A stretch of 64,000 nucleotides of DNA from Chryseobacterium sp. JJR-5R (GTDB taxonomy: Bacteria; Bacteroidota; Bacteroidia; Flavobacteriales; Weeksellaceae): NCBI RefSeq assembly GCF_034047335.1, contig NZ_CP139137.1, forward strand, positions 248,001-312,000, written 5' to 3'. Below the pieces are notes generated by a model, which did no database searches, had not been told where the DNA came from, and worked only from the letters and a program-made list of their open reading frames with translations. This document shows positions 14,438 through 22,728 of the stretch, in pieces. The translations under genes were made by a program, and so were the position numbers. Within the stretch, counting starts at the first letter, position 1. Each line of letters opens with the position of its first letter.

Positions 14438-16483
14438 TTATGCTTTATGATTGATCATCAGTAGAAATGCATATTCCAGTGCATCTTCCTTTAAGGATTC
14501 AAACCTTCCGCTGGCCCCGCCGTGTCCGGCGCTCATATCTGTTTTGAATACCAGGAGATTGTCATCTGTTTTCAGTTCCCTCAGTTTTGCCGTCCATTTG
14601 GCAGGTTCCCAATACTGTACCTGGGAATCATGAAGTCCGGTGGTGATCAGGATATTCGGATAGCTTTTAGCCTCTATATTGTCATAAGGTGAATAGGATT
14701 TCATGTAATGATAATATTCTTCATCATTCGGGTTTCCCCATTCATCATATTCTCCGGTAGTGAGAGGGATGGTTTCATCCAGCATGGTCGTCACCACATC
14801 CACAAAAGGAACCTGGGCTACAATACCGTTGAACAGGGAAGGTTCATAGTTCATTACGGCACCAACAAGCAATCCCCCTGCGCTTCCGCCCATTGCATAA
14901 AGATGATTTGAGGAAGTGTAATTTTCCCGGATCAGGTATTTCCCGGCATCGATAAAATCAAAGAATGTATTTTTCTTGAACAGCATTTTGCCGTCTTCGT
15001 ACCATTCTCTTCCCAAATATTCTCCGCCCCTGATATGGGCAATGGCATAAATAAACCCCCGGTCTAAAATCGACAGCCTTACATTGGAAAAACTGGCATC
15101 TACCGTATGCCCATAACTTCCATACCCATATAAAAGCAGCGGTGTATCCGAAGATTTTTTGGTGTCTTTATGGTACACAAGCGAAATCGGGATTCTGGCT
15201 TCACCGTCTCTGGAATCTGCCCAGATCCTTTCGGAAATATAATTTTCAGGTAAGAATTTTCCGCCTAAAACCTCCTGCTGTTTCAGGAGCTCGGTGGTTT
15301 TTTCCTTCATATTATATTCATAGGTCGAGCTGGGCTGTGTCAGCGACGTATACCCGTAACGCAGAATCTCAGTGTCAAATTCCAGATTAACCCCGATATA
15401 AGCAGTATAGGTGGGATCTGAAAATGGAAGGTAATAAGATTCCCCGGTTTTCTCATCAATAATTTTTATCTGTAATAAGCCTTCTTCACGTTCTTCCAGC
15501 ACCAGGTAGTTTTTGAAAATCTCAAAGCCTTCCAACAGTACTTCCGGGCGGTGCGGGATAACGTCTGCCCAGTTTTCCATACCGCAGTTGTTGATTTTGG
15601 TTTTTACGATCTTAAAGTTAAAGGCATCGCCGGCATTTGTGATGATGTAAAATTCATCTTCGTAATGCTCTACCGAATATTCAAGGTCATCAACTCTCGG
15701 CTGTATCATCGTCCAGTCTGCAAAAACATCATCAGAAGGGATAAAACGGTGCTCGTCTGAAATGGTGCTTGAGCTTGCCAGGAAAATATATTCCATGGAT
15801 TTCGTCTTGAAAACGTTCACGTCGAAAGTATCATCCTCCTCATGAAAGATCAGGACGTCTTCAGCGGTATCGGTCCCGAGTTTATGTCTGTACACTTGGA
15901 ATGCGCGCAGGCTTTCGTCTTTCCTGATATAAAAAACATGTTCGTTATCGTTGGCCCAAACAGCTTTTCCGGTGGTATTCTCGATTTTATCGGGAAGTAT
16001 TTCTCCGGTCCGTAAATTCTTAAAATTAATAGTATAAATTCTTCGGCTTACATTGTCTGATGAGAAGGAGGCCAGCTCATTGTTGGGAGCCACTGCTACG
16101 CTTCCTACTTCAAAATAGCTCTCGCCTTCAGCCAGTACGTTGACATCAAGAATGATTTCCTCCCGGTTTTCTAAGCTTTTGTGCTTTCTGCAGAAAATAG
16201 GATATTCTTTTCCTTCCTCGTAACGCACGATATACCAGTATCCGTTGAAGAAATAGGGCAGAGACTCATCATCCTTTTTATAGCGGGCTTTCATTTCTTC
16301 GAAGAGTTCTTCCTGAAAAGCCTCCGTATCTTTCATTACAAAATCTGCGTAGGCATTTTCTTCTTCCAAATATTTGATGACGTCTGCATTTTCTCTTTCA
16401 TTGAGCCAGAAATACGGGTCAACCCTCTTGTCGCCGTGTATTTCAAGTACTTTTTCTATTTTTTTTGCTTGTGGGGCTTCCAT
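14438..16483 (-). CDS. ptrB: Oligopeptidase B (S9 family serine peptidase)
   Basis: 681 residues, full length. It cleaves short peptides after basic residues. The N-terminal seven-bladed propeller is followed by the alpha/beta hydrolase domain with GYGSYG, IAHIRGGEYLGREWYEDGK, the nucleophile Ser534 in GGSAGG, Asp619 in GLHDSQV and His654 in GHGG. No signal peptide, so cytoplasmic. It is transcribed on its own, facing away from hemD across a 160-bp gap that contains the hemD terminator. Confidence 0.95.
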   Translation of the reverse strand: MEAPQAKKIEKVLEIHGDKRVDPYFWLNERENADVIKYLEEENAYADFVMKDTEAFQEELFEEMKARYKKDDESLPYFFNGYWYIVRYEEGKEYPIFCRKHKSLENREEIILDVNVLAEGESYFEVGSVAVAPNNELASFSSDNVSRRIYTINFKNLRTGEILPDKIENTTGKAVWANDNEHVFYIRKDESLRAFQVYRHKLGTDTAEDVLIFHEEDDTFDVNVFKTKSMEYIFLASSSTISDEHRFIPSDDVFADWTMIQPRVDDLEYSVEHYEDEFYIITNAGDAFNFKIVKTKINNCGMENWADVIPHRPEVLLEGFEIFKNYLVLEEREEGLLQIKIIDEKTGESYYLPFSDPTYTAYIGVNLEFDTEILRYGYTSLTQPSSTYEYNMKEKTTELLKQQEVLGGKFLPENYISERIWADSRDGEARIPISLVYHKDTKKSSDTPLLLYGYGSYGHTVDASFSNVRLSILDRGFIYAIAHIRGGEYLGREWYEDGKMLFKKNTFFDFIDAGKYLIRENYTSSNHLYAMGGSAGGLLVGAVMNYEPSLFNGIVAQVPFVDVVTTMLDETIPLTTGEYDEWGNPNDEEYYHYMKSYSPYDNIEAKSYPNILITTGLHDSQVQYWEPAKWTAKLRELKTDDNLLVFKTDMSAGHGGASGRFESLKEDALEYAFLLMINHKA

Positions 16484-16589
16484 CCGAATTTTAAATTTTT
16501 AGGGTAACCGGACCGAATGCCATCATCATACTTTAATGGTCAAAGTTTTATGACATTTCGCTCCGTGTTAATTTCTGTTCAAATTTAAT

Positions 16590-16626
16590 TAAAAAAAAAC
16601 CATCTTTCCTGTATGAAAAGACGGTT
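16590..16626 (-). terminator. Terminator after hemD
   Basis: On the minus strand AACCGTCTTT pairs with AAAGATGGTT (one G-U pair), then a run of nine T. It lies 22 bases after the hemD stop. Confidence 0.82.
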
Positions 16627-16647
16627 GGTATGTATTTTATGTTAAAG

Positions 16648-17388
16648 CTACTTATGAAGTGTTTTAAGATATTTTTCCAGTGCCATGGTCATGGACGGGT
16701 TTTCTTTTGTAGGAGCCATCAGGTCCACTTTTAATCCTGCTTCTTCCGCCGCCCCTGAAGTTGTTGTTCCGAAAACACCGATTTTTGTTTCTTCCTGCTT
16801 GAAATCCGGGAAATTCTGCTGTAATGACTTGATTCCCTGGGGACTGAAGAAAATAAGCATGTCGTAATCGTTAATGTTGATATCCGTAAGGTCACTGCAT
16901 ACCGTTCTGTACATAATTGCCCTTTTCCAGTCTGCATTAGAGGATTCCATTGTTTTCACAATGTCCGGACTCAAAACATCTGAAGACGGCAAGAGGTATT
17001 TTTCACCGGGAAATTTTTTAAAAAGAGGCAGCAGGTCTGAGAAATTCTTTTCCCCGAAGCTGATCTTTCTCTTCCTGTACACAATATGCTTCTGAAGGTA
17101 ATTGGCAATTGCTTCAGATTGGCAGATGTAACGCATGGTATCAGGCACTGCAAAACGCAGTTCTTCAGCTAGCCTGAAATAATGGTCTATCGCATTCTTG
17201 CTCGTGAAAATAATCCCGGTATACTGCGTAAGATCAATTTTCTGTGTTCTGAGTTCTTTATTGTCTGCTCCCTCAACATGGATGAAAGGACGGAAATCAA
17301 TCTTTATTTTTTCCTTCTTTGCAATTTCCAGATACGGAGATGACTCGCTAGGTGCCGGTTGAGATACCAAAATAGACTTTATTCTCAT
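16648..17388 (-). CDS. hemD: Uroporphyrinogen-III synthase
   Basis: About 246 residues from the ATG at 17388 (MRIKSILVSQPAP); an ATG directly before it at 17391 is also possible. The reading to 17454 is only an upstream extension overlapping DUF4271. HemD closes hydroxymethylbilane to uroporphyrinogen III in haem synthesis. The protein is poorly conserved by nature. Visible family marks are GIIFTSKNAIDHYF, the end of the first lobe, and FFSPQGIKSL plus GVFGTTTSGAAEEAGL in the second. It follows the DUF4271 gene by 11 bases, a pairing found widely in Bacteroidota. Confidence 0.88.
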   Translation of the reverse strand: MRIKSILVSQPAPSESSPYLEIAKKEKIKIDFRPFIHVEGADNKELRTQKIDLTQYTGIIFTSKNAIDHYFRLAEELRFAVPDTMRYICQSEAIANYLQKHIVYRKRKISFGEKNFSDLLPLFKKFPGEKYLLPSSDVLSPDIVKTMESSNADWKRAIMYRTVCSDLTDININDYDMLIFFSPQGIKSLQQNFPDFKQEETKIGVFGTTTSGAAEEAGLKVDLMAPTKENPSMTMALEKYLKTLHK

Positions 17389-17399
17389 CATTGACTTTA

Positions 17400-18086
17400 T
17401 TAAAAAAATAATAATTTCCAAAGCATCAAAAGCGGTGCTATTTGGAGGGTGCAAATATACAAAAATTTATAATACCATTTTTCAGGTAATATGTTGTTAT
17501 TGTGAAATAAATAGAAAAAAACCTTGAAAATGAAAACGATAGAAAAGAAGATTAAATAATATAAAAACATTTTATTTCTGTCAATCGGGAAATAATAGTG
17601 GGTTACACACAAAATGAGCAATAAAAAAGACAGGATAAAGTAAAATTTTGTAGAGGTAAAGTAAAAAACAGCCCATTTTTTCCCATCACCGATGCTCTGG
17701 AAAAATAAAAATCCCAGTCCTGATTTTATGAAATAAAAAAGCATTACAGCAAGCAGACAGAACCCGAACTTATTGAGTTGGTATCCCAGAATCTGCAGGT
17801 CAGCCACATATTTCGGAACCGTAGGGATATACTGAGAGAGTAGAACGGACAGCGTCAGAAAGATAACGCAGGAGGTAATTACCCAGCTCGGCAGGTTATT
17901 GCTGGCATCAAAATATTTTTGAAGCAGGAAATCTTTCGTATTGGCCTCTCTTTCTACAATGTTCATCATAAAAAGATAAAGAAAGATACAGCCCAGCAAT
18001 ATAAAGATGACCCAGTCGTTATTTTCAGGGATTCTTATTTGGTTGATAAAATGTTGTGATCGTGGCAACGGAAATATTTTCTGCAA
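17400..18086 (-). CDS. DUF4271 membrane protein
   Basis: Up to 228 residues with six to seven hydrophobic segments and few charged loops, ending in LLMLWKLLFF. This family sits directly before hemD in many Bacteroidota. The start is uncertain: the codon at 18086 is TTG, no ATG exists before the conserved RIPENNDWVIF stretch, and a second TTG lies at residue 7. A TAATTTTG box (18084-18091, minus) overlaps the first TTG, which would favour the later one. Function is unknown; a membrane role near tetrapyrrole synthesis is only a guess by context. Confidence 0.78.
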   Translation of the reverse strand: MQKIFPLPRSQHFINQIRIPENNDWVIFILLGCIFLYLFMMNIVEREANTKDFLLQKYFDASNNLPSWVITSCVIFLTLSVLLSQYIPTVPKYVADLQILGYQLNKFGFCLLAVMLFYFIKSGLGFLFFQSIGDGKKWAVFYFTSTKFYFILSFLLLILCVTHYYFPIDRNKMFLYYLIFFSIVFIFKVFFYLFHNNNILPEKWYYKFLYICTLQIAPLLMLWKLLFF

Positions 18087-18128
18087 AATTATAGATTATT
18101 TTGTATAAAATAAAAAGGTTAAATAAAC

Positions 18129-18136
18129 TATCTTTG
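18129..18136 (+). promoter_or_regulatory. -7 box for the glycosyltransferase gene
   Basis: TATCTTTG is a full match to TAnnTTTG and ends 9 bases before the ATG at 18146. This short distance also argues that 18146, not an upstream codon at 18101, is the real start. Confidence 0.55.
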
Positions 18137-18145
18137 CACACTGAA

Positions 18146-18862
18146 ATGAAAAAGCTGGTCATCATTCCTACTTACAACGAAAAGGAAAATATTGAAAATA
18201 TTATTTCCGCAGTTTTTGCATTGGAAGATGACTTTCATATTTTGGTAGTGGATGATTCGTCTCCGGACGGAACGGCGGACCTCGTTAGGGATCTGCAGAA
18301 AAAATTCCCCCATCACCTGCACCTGTCGGTCAGGAAGATAAAGGACGGCTTGGGCAAAGCCTACATCCACGGTTTCAGGTGGGCCATCGAGTACCAGTAT
18401 GATTATATTTTTGAAATGGATGCGGATTTTTCCCATAATCCCAACGACCTTCCCAAGCTTTATGAAGCCTGCTTACAGTCGGATATGGCGGTCGGCTCAA
18501 GGTATTCAAAAGGCGTAAACGTGGTCAACTGGCCTATGGGCAGAGTGCTGCTTTCTTATTTTGCCTCAAAATACGTACGGTTTGTCTTAGGGCTGCCGAC
18601 CCATGATACAACGGCAGGTTTTGTCTGCTTTTCAAGAAAAGTCTTGGAAGATATCGGGCTTGATAATGTTAAGCTGAAAGGCTACGGTTTTCAGATTGAA
18701 ATGAAATTCCGTGCCTTTAAAAAAGGATTTGATATTGTGGAGGTTCCTATTATTTTTACGAACAGGATATTAGGGGAAAGCAAAATGAACGGAGGGATTA
18801 TTCATGAAGCTGTCTTTGGAGTATTGAATTTAAAATGGAAATCGATAATCAACAGGTTATGA
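18146..18862 (+). CDS. Polyprenol-phosphate mannosyltransferase-like family 2 glycosyltransferase
   Basis: 238 residues starting MKKLVIIPTYNEKENI. The GT-A fold is clear: nucleotide-binding VVDDSSPDGT, the metal site EMDADFSHNP and the acceptor region GSRYSKG. The length and the late KGYGFQIEMKFRA and RILGESKM motifs match DPM1-type enzymes, which load a sugar from a nucleotide donor onto polyprenyl phosphate. There are no C-terminal membrane helices. Its stop overlaps the start of the next gene, so the two are translationally coupled. Confidence 0.9.
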   Translation: MKKLVIIPTYNEKENIENIISAVFALEDDFHILVVDDSSPDGTADLVRDLQKKFPHHLHLSVRKIKDGLGKAYIHGFRWAIEYQYDYIFEMDADFSHNPNDLPKLYEACLQSDMAVGSRYSKGVNVVNWPMGRVLLSYFASKYVRFVLGLPTHDTTAGFVCFSRKVLEDIGLDNVKLKGYGFQIEMKFRAFKKGFDIVEVPIIFTNRILGESKMNGGIIHEAVFGVLNLKWKSIINRL

Positions 18863-19230
18863 AAAAAATAATCTTTGTTTTTATTCTGATTTTTATGGTT
18901 TCCTGCGGAGGGAACTATATTGATAAGCCTGAAAACCTGGTTCCGAAAGATCAGATGGCTGAAATTTTAGCAGACCTTGCCATTAATGACCAGGCAACGT
19001 TCATGTACCCGAGTTCCAATCTGGAAGCCGGAACGAGATACGTCCTGAAAACCCATAAGGTAAAACCTGATGACTTTATTGCCAGCTTCAAATACTATGT
19101 TGTCACGGAAAAGATGAACGGTATTGCTGAAGACGCACAGGAAATCATATTGGAAAAAGATCCCAAAGCGGATCAATATGTAAAGGATCAATTAAAGAAA
19201 GACGGGAACGTCCCGAATTTCGCAAGATAA
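18859..19230 (+). CDS. DUF4296 lipoprotein
   Basis: 123 residues from the ATG at 18859, which overlaps the glycosyltransferase stop (ATGA). The lipobox FMVSCGG gives a lipidated cysteine at residue 17. The mature part begins with PENLVPKDQMAEILADLAI, the mark of DUF4296, a Bacteroidota family of unknown role. It ends 6 bases before tgt, so glycosyltransferase, DUF4296 and tgt likely form one transcript. Confidence 0.85.
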   Translation: MKKIIFVFILIFMVSCGGNYIDKPENLVPKDQMAEILADLAINDQATFMYPSSNLEAGTRYVLKTHKVKPDDFIASFKYYVVTEKMNGIAEDAQEIILEKDPKADQYVKDQLKKDGNVPNFAR

Positions 19231-19236
19231 TGTAAG

Positions 19237-20370
19237 ATGCAGAAATTTTTTAATATAGAAAAAACCTCAGAAGGAAAGGCGAGGGCAGGAGAGCTTACCA
19301 CAGACCACGGTAAGATCCAGACCCCGATTTTTATGCCTGTAGGAACGGTTGCCAGTGTAAAAACCGTTCACCAGAGAGAATTGAAAGACGATATAAAAGC
19401 CCAGATTATCTTAGGTAATACCTATCACCTTTATCTTCGCCCGGGGATGGACGTGATGCAGGAAGCCGGAGGGCTGCATAAGTTTATGAACTGGGATCTT
19501 CCCATTCTTACCGATTCAGGCGGTTTCCAGGTGTTTTCATTGGCGAGCAGCAGGAAAATGTCTGAAGAAGGCGCAAGGTTCAAGTCCCATATTGACGGGA
19601 GCTATCATATGTTTTCCCCGGAAAGGTCAATGGAAATCCAGAGGCAGATCGGAGCGGATATTTTTATGGCTTTTGATGAATGTGTTGCCTATCCATGCGA
19701 ATACAACCAGGCAAAAACCTCCATGGAGCTTACGCACCGCTGGTTAAAAAGGTGTATCGACTGGACAGAAAGCAATCCGGAATTATACGGGCATAAGCAA
19801 AGGCTTTTCCCGATAGTTCAGGGATCTACTTATTCGGATTTAAGAAAAATTTCTGCTGAAGTGATTGCTGAAGCAGGAGCAGATGGAAATGCCATCGGCG
19901 GACTTTCCGTAGGGGAGCCTGAAGAAGAGATGTACCGGATCACCGATGAGGTAACGGATATCCTGCCGAAAGAAAAGCCGAGATATTTAATGGGCGTGGG
20001 AACACCGTGGAATATCCTGGAATCTATAGGGTTGGGAATTGATATGATGGATTGTGTGATGCCGACAAGGAATGCAAGGAATGCCATGCTTTTTACCTGG
20101 AAAGGCGTAATGAATATGAAAAATGAAAGGTGGAAGAAGGATTTTTCGCCGCTGGACGAACTGGGAACGAGCTTTGTAGACAAAGAGTATTCCAAGGCAT
20201 ACCTGAGGCATTTGTTCGTTTCCAAAGAATATCTGGCCAAACAGATCGCATCAATTCATAACCTGGCATTTTATCTGGAGCTGGTAAAAGTAGCCAGGGA
20301 ACACATTATCGCAGGTGATTTCTATGAATGGAAAAAATCCGTAGTGCCGGTTCTCCGCCAAAGGCTTTAA
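19237..20370 (+). CDS. tgt: tRNA-guanine transglycosylase (Tgt), zinc-site variant
   Basis: 377 residues, normal length. Tgt swaps guanine for preQ1 at the wobble base of GUN-anticodon tRNAs. Active-site parts are intact: Asp93 in LTDSGGFQVFSL, substrate loop GGLSVGEP and the nucleophile region GIDMMDCVMPTRNARN. The usual zinc motif CxCxxC after the DFxPLDE stretch is absent: residues about 308-314 read ELGTSFV, although the distal His341 (SIHNLAF) remains. I believe this variant is shared by other Bacteroidota, so it is probably active and not damaged. See findings. Confidence 0.94.
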   Translation: MQKFFNIEKTSEGKARAGELTTDHGKIQTPIFMPVGTVASVKTVHQRELKDDIKAQIILGNTYHLYLRPGMDVMQEAGGLHKFMNWDLPILTDSGGFQVFSLASSRKMSEEGARFKSHIDGSYHMFSPERSMEIQRQIGADIFMAFDECVAYPCEYNQAKTSMELTHRWLKRCIDWTESNPELYGHKQRLFPIVQGSTYSDLRKISAEVIAEAGADGNAIGGLSVGEPEEEMYRITDEVTDILPKEKPRYLMGVGTPWNILESIGLGIDMMDCVMPTRNARNAMLFTWKGVMNMKNERWKKDFSPLDELGTSFVDKEYSKAYLRHLFVSKEYLAKQIASIHNLAFYLELVKVAREHIIAGDFYEWKKSVVPVLRQRL

Positions 20371-20436
20371 ACAAAATGAGCTACTGAAGAACGGGTTCCG
20401 TAAAATAAATAAGTAAAACGCATTAAATAAAGTATA

Positions 20437-21549
20437 ATGCTGAAAATTGTAGACCGCTATATCGTCAGGAAATACCTTGGAACATTCAGTTTCATGCTTG
20501 TGTTGCTGTCTATAGTGGTGCTTGTTATTGATGTACAGCAGAAAATCCCGAGAATTGAAAATGCAACTGCCATTGATGCAAAACTGAATCTGACGTATTT
20601 CCTGGTCCATTTCTATCCGTTCTGGATCATTAACCTGGTCATGACCTTCCTTTCCATTCTGGTATTTATTTCAGTTATTTATTTTACTTCAAGAATGGCC
20701 AATAATACGGAAATTGTAGCCATTATAAGCAGCGGAGCCAGTTTTCACCGGTTCGCGAGGCCGTATTTGCTTACCTCTTTGTTTATTGCGGTCCTGTCAT
20801 TCGGGATCAACCACTTTATTCTGCCATGGGCAAATATTCAGAAAAACCAGCTGGAAGCTTATACCTATAACGCGGCCAATAAAGAAAAAGTTTTAGGAAC
20901 GGCCCCGGTTTCTGCACAGCTGAGCAAAACGGAATATATTTTCATCAATTCATGGAACAAAAGAGAGAAAAGAGGATCCGGATTCGTTTATCAGAAATTT
21001 GATAAAAACAGAAAGCTTACGTATGAGCTCAAGGCCTCTGATGTATCCTGGGACCAGGCCAAAAAATATTTTGTCCTGAATTCATATACCGAAAAAACCA
21101 TCAATACAAACGATACCGAAAAATTATCGAACGGCTTTGACCTGAAGAAAAACTACAGGCATGATCCTGATGAACTCTTTCCCAACGAGCTTTTAGGGCA
21201 GAATAAAACGACGCCCGAACTTTTAAAATTTATCAACAGGGAAACGGAAAAAGGGAACAGTAACCTGAATGCCCACCTGAATGAGCTTCATCAGAGGACT
21301 TCAATGCCTGTTTCCATTGTCATCCTGACATTTCTGGCACTTTCACTTTCCTCGCAGAAAAAGCGTGGAGGGCTGGGCATTAACCTGGCTTTGGGAATTT
21401 CACTGGCCTTTGTTTTTGTATTCTCATTTGAAGCGTTAAAAGTAGTATCGGAAAACAAAAGCATGTCTCCGGCATTGGCGATGTGGTTCCCGAATATTGT
21501 ATTCTTTCCGCTTGCAGCGTATTTGTATATCAAAAGAGCCAATCAGTAA
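20437..21549 (+). CDS. LptF/LptG family lipopolysaccharide export permease
   Basis: 370 residues. It starts MLKIVDRYIVRKYLGTF, the standard N-terminus of the YjgP/YjgQ family. Three helices lie in the first 110 residues, then a periplasmic beta-jellyroll domain (about 115-270) and three C-terminal helices after RTSMPVSIVILTFLALSLS. With LptB and a second permease it extracts LPS from the inner membrane. Only one of the two permeases lies here. The stop overlaps the convergent birA gene by 7 bases. Confidence 0.92.
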   Translation: MLKIVDRYIVRKYLGTFSFMLVLLSIVVLVIDVQQKIPRIENATAIDAKLNLTYFLVHFYPFWIINLVMTFLSILVFISVIYFTSRMANNTEIVAIISSGASFHRFARPYLLTSLFIAVLSFGINHFILPWANIQKNQLEAYTYNAANKEKVLGTAPVSAQLSKTEYIFINSWNKREKRGSGFVYQKFDKNRKLTYELKASDVSWDQAKKYFVLNSYTEKTINTNDTEKLSNGFDLKKNYRHDPDELFPNELLGQNKTTPELLKFINRETEKGNSNLNAHLNELHQRTSMPVSIVILTFLALSLSSQKKRGGLGINLALGISLAFVFVFSFEALKVVSENKSMSPALAMWFPNIVFFPLAAYLYIKRANQ

Positions 21550-22259
21550 AGAAGCTTTATTTCTTTGTGATAGAAGGAGCGCAGTCCGTCTTTCTCAAGG
21601 TCAATCCAGATTTCACCTTTTTCATCTGCATTTTTGATGATGCCATTCTGTCTTGTTTTATTAAGCTCAAAAACGGAGATCTGATCTTTGCGGAACAAAT
21701 TTGAATTAAAGCAGCTTATAATTTCTTTTTCTGAAGGGATATTTCTCAGCTTTTCAGTTAAAAATCGGTTCAGTCCTACCGTAGTCTCTTCAAGGCTGAA
21801 ATGGTTCCCGGTTTGTGTCAGCAGCGATCCGGCATTGGATATTTCATTGAAGTTTTCCTGGAGCACGTTGATTCCTGCACCAATAATGAAATAGTTGTTT
21901 CCGTTGATTTTCTTCTTCTCAATTAAAATCCCGGCAACCTTCTTGTTTTTAAGAATAATATCATTAGGCCATTTTATGTTTACGGCAGTATCAGCCAGAT
22001 TGGCAATGAAATCACTGATGATGATTGCGGTATAATAATTGAACATGAAATCCGACAGTGTAAAATTCTCAGCCTTTACCGCCAACGTATATGCTAAATT
22101 TTTCCCGGCAGCTGATAACCATTTGTTTCCGTACTGGCCCCGGCCTCCGGTCTGATTAAATGTATGTACTGCGAAAAAATCTGAATTTTCATAAAGTAAA
22201 ACCTTTGAAATTTCGTCATTAGTAGAAGAACATGTTTTAATATAGGATAGTTGACTCAT
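21543..22259 (-). CDS. birA: Biotin--[acetyl-CoA-carboxylase] ligase
   Basis: 238 residues, so the short form without an N-terminal DNA-binding domain. It makes biotinyl-AMP and transfers biotin to the carboxylase carrier protein. Key motifs are TCSSTNDE near the start, the biotinyl-AMP loop GGRGQYGNKW and the KWPNDI motif with its lysine. Convergent with the Lpt permease, with a 7-base overlap of the two 3' ends. Lacking the helix-turn-helix, it should not act as a repressor. Confidence 0.93.
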   Translation of the reverse strand: MSQLSYIKTCSSTNDEISKVLLYENSDFFAVHTFNQTGGRGQYGNKWLSAAGKNLAYTLAVKAENFTLSDFMFNYYTAIIISDFIANLADTAVNIKWPNDIILKNKKVAGILIEKKKINGNNYFIIGAGINVLQENFNEISNAGSLLTQTGNHFSLEETTVGLNRFLTEKLRNIPSEKEIISCFNSNLFRKDQISVFELNKTRQNGIIKNADEKGEIWIDLEKDGLRSFYHKEIKLLY

Positions 22260-22318
22260 TTAAGAAAACTTTAAGACTTTCGGGGGATAAAAGTAAGGCT
22301 AAAGTAAAAGAAAAACAA

Positions 22319-22326
22319 TAAATTTG
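22319..22326 (+). promoter_or_regulatory. -7 box for rsfS-ftsH
   Basis: TAAATTTG is a full TAnnTTTG match, 19 bases before the rsfS ATG at 22346, in the divergent gap with birA. Confidence 0.6.
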
Positions 22327-22345
22327 CAGATTATAGTATTTTTTA

Positions 22346-22708
22346 ATGAATAAAACAGCAGAAAAACAAGAATTATTAGATAAAATCGTTGAAGCTATTC
22401 AGGATGTAAAAGGTGAAGATATCATGGTATTTGATCTTTCTAACATTGAAAACTCTGTAGCTGAGACGTTTGTAATATGTAGCGGGAATTCCAACACCCA
22501 GGTGGCGGCTCTGGCCGGAAGTATCGAAAAGAAAGTAAGGAATGAGCTTAAGGAAAGACCATGGCACGTGGAAGGTACGGAAAATGCCATGTGGGTTCTG
22601 GTAGACTACGTTTCCGTAGTGGTACATATTTTCCAGAAACAGACCCGTGAGTATTATGACATAGAGGAACTTTGGGGTGACGCTGTCATTACCAAAATTG
22701 AAAATTAA
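22346..22708 (+). CDS. rsfS: Ribosome silencing factor RsfS
   Basis: 120 residues, normal. RsfS binds ribosomal protein L14 and blocks subunit joining under starvation. The family pattern is clear: DLSNIENSVAETFVICSGNS, then RPWHVEGTENAMWVLVDY and VVVHIFQKQTREYYDIEELW. It is 20 bases upstream of ftsH, the usual flavobacterial arrangement, and probably shares its promoter. Confidence 0.95.
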   Translation: MNKTAEKQELLDKIVEAIQDVKGEDIMVFDLSNIENSVAETFVICSGNSNTQVAALAGSIEKKVRNELKERPWHVEGTENAMWVLVDYVSVVVHIFQKQTREYYDIEELWGDAVITKIEN

Positions 22709-22728
22709 TATTAATTTAAAAACGATCA

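Noticed and set aside
17389..17454. Upstream extension of hemD
   Set aside because: It overlaps the DUF4271 coding end and lacks similarity to HemD N-termini; MRIKSILVSQ is the expected start.
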